The position numbers and the translations under genes were made by a program. The notes under the pieces are model-generated. The model saw only the letters and a list, made by a program, of their open reading frames with translations. It did not search any database and was not told the DNA's origin. This document shows positions 63,658-64,000 of a stretch of DNA of 64,000 bases, in pieces (position 1 is the stretch's first letter; each line of letters begins with the position of its first letter). This DNA is from Thermaurantimonas sp046299575. GTDB lineage: Bacteria > Bacteroidota > Bacteroidia > Flavobacteriales > Schleiferiaceae. Location of the stretch: NCBI RefSeq assembly GCF_046299575.1, contig NZ_JBKBHX010000006.1, forward strand, positions 62,001 to 126,000, in the 5' to 3' direction.

Positions 63658-64000
63658 CTAATTGCACAACAAAGCTACTCAAACGACTATGAATTGCAAA
63701 TTAAATTGCAAAGAAATTAGCAAACTGCCATATTTTAATTGCATAATACCCATTTTTTTGAGTAAAACCAGTTAATTGAGTAGTTTTATTACTCCAAAAG
63801 GATGTTAAGGGAATATAAAGTGATGTGAAAATTTTATGGGAAAAACCACTTACCCCCGACACCTATCGACGAAAGCTCATGGGAGCTTTGTAGACAATTA
63901 AGGTTCTCTACATCTGTTGGACTTAAAGAGAAAGGAAATTTTAATTCTGCAGATTTCGCAGAAAAACGCAGGTAAAGAAATTTTAGCTTTTAATAAAAGT
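63658..64000. other. 343-bp gene-free region upstream of the locus
   Basis: No coding frame is supported. It contains a promoter-like site (63670-63699) and a perfect 7-bp inverted repeat AAAGCTC/GAGCTTT with a 4-base loop (63872-63889) that has no T-run on either side. A longer leader with regulatory structure is possible if transcription also starts further upstream, outside or near the window edge. Confidence 0.5.
63670..63699 (-). promoter_or_regulatory. Promoter candidate for the polysaccharide locus
   Basis: The minus strand has TTG (63697-63699), 19 bases, then TAGCTTTG (63670-63677), a full match to the Bacteroidota consensus. Transcription would begin only a few bases before the ATG at 63657, so the message would have almost no leader. 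Confidence 0.45.

Noticed and set aside
63872..63889. AAAGCTC/GAGCTTT hairpin as a terminator
   Set aside because: Stem is only 7 bp and no T-run follows on either strand.

Overview
The window is chromosomal DNA from a member of the Bacteroidota. Several things point that way: two clear promoters of the Bacteroidota type (TTG, then 19-21 bases, then TAnnTTTG) lie upstream of tRNA-His and of the first surface-polysaccharide gene; GSCFA and DUF1015 proteins are present; there is a PorE-like OmpA/TPR/beta-propeller protein; Shine-Dalgarno sequences are weak; and the DNA is A+T-rich. The genus cannot be named from the sequence.

Bases 1-8.6 kb are ordinary chromosome: DUF1015, GSCFA and CBS-domain proteins, tRNA-His(GTG), the PorE-like envelope protein, a small outer-membrane-like protein coupled to a serine hydrolase, and aspartate-semialdehyde dehydrogenase (asd). 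A hairpin terminator that can work in both directions separates asd from everything that follows.

From 63.66 kb down to 8.62 kb every gene is on the minus strand. This is one very large surface-polysaccharide (O-antigen/capsule/EPS) locus, entered at the 63.7 kb end and finishing with the export pair Wza (11.2-12.0 kb) and the Wzc-like tyrosine kinase (8.6-11.1 kb). The first part (57.7-63.7 kb) holds an unknown small protein, a priming sugar transferase, an HTH/pseudo-nucleotidyltransferase regulator, UDP-HexNAc dehydrogenase and 4-epimerase, a UDP-glucuronate epimerase-like gene, and a broken ABC exporter (intact permease, truncated ATPase). Module B (41-57.6 kb) holds methyltransferases, a Wzx flippase, two asparagine synthases, several glycosyltransferases, an O-antigen ligase/polymerase and a CapK-like protein. 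A junction at 38.7-40.3 kb carries a GNAT gene, a DUF433/DUF5615 toxin-antitoxin-like pair, an orphan MNT nucleotidyltransferase and a possible acetyltransferase remnant. Module A (13.9-38.7 kb, visibly more A+T-rich) has its own priming transferase, two aminotransferases, a Wzx, an EpsG-type polymerase, a CapE/WecB/RmlD-like trio for an L-configured N-acetyl-6-deoxyhexosamine, two tandem deacetylase-like proteins, two more asparagine synthases, a sugar-transfer ATP-grasp protein and a NeuD-type acetyltransferase. WlbA/WlbB (12.0-13.6 kb) make part of a 2,3-diacetamido-uronic acid.

The locus therefore looks like two Wzx/Wzy repeat-unit systems stacked in tandem beside a decayed ABC-type system, all ending at one Wza/Wzc pair. 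Four asparagine synthases, uronic acid enzymes and an ATP-grasp protein suggest amidated or amino-acid-decorated acidic glycans. The locus shows decay and possible switching: a methyltransferase and an asparagine synthase each with one in-frame stop, a glycosyltransferase with no usual start codon, a truncated ATPase with a mutated Walker A lysine, and a G10 tract inside a methyltransferase gene. The most distinctive protein feature is a (Gly-Tyr)19 tail on the tyrosine kinase, encoded by 18-bp tandem repeats.

All coordinates, motifs and translations were read by eye. Family assignments come from motif recognition, not searches.
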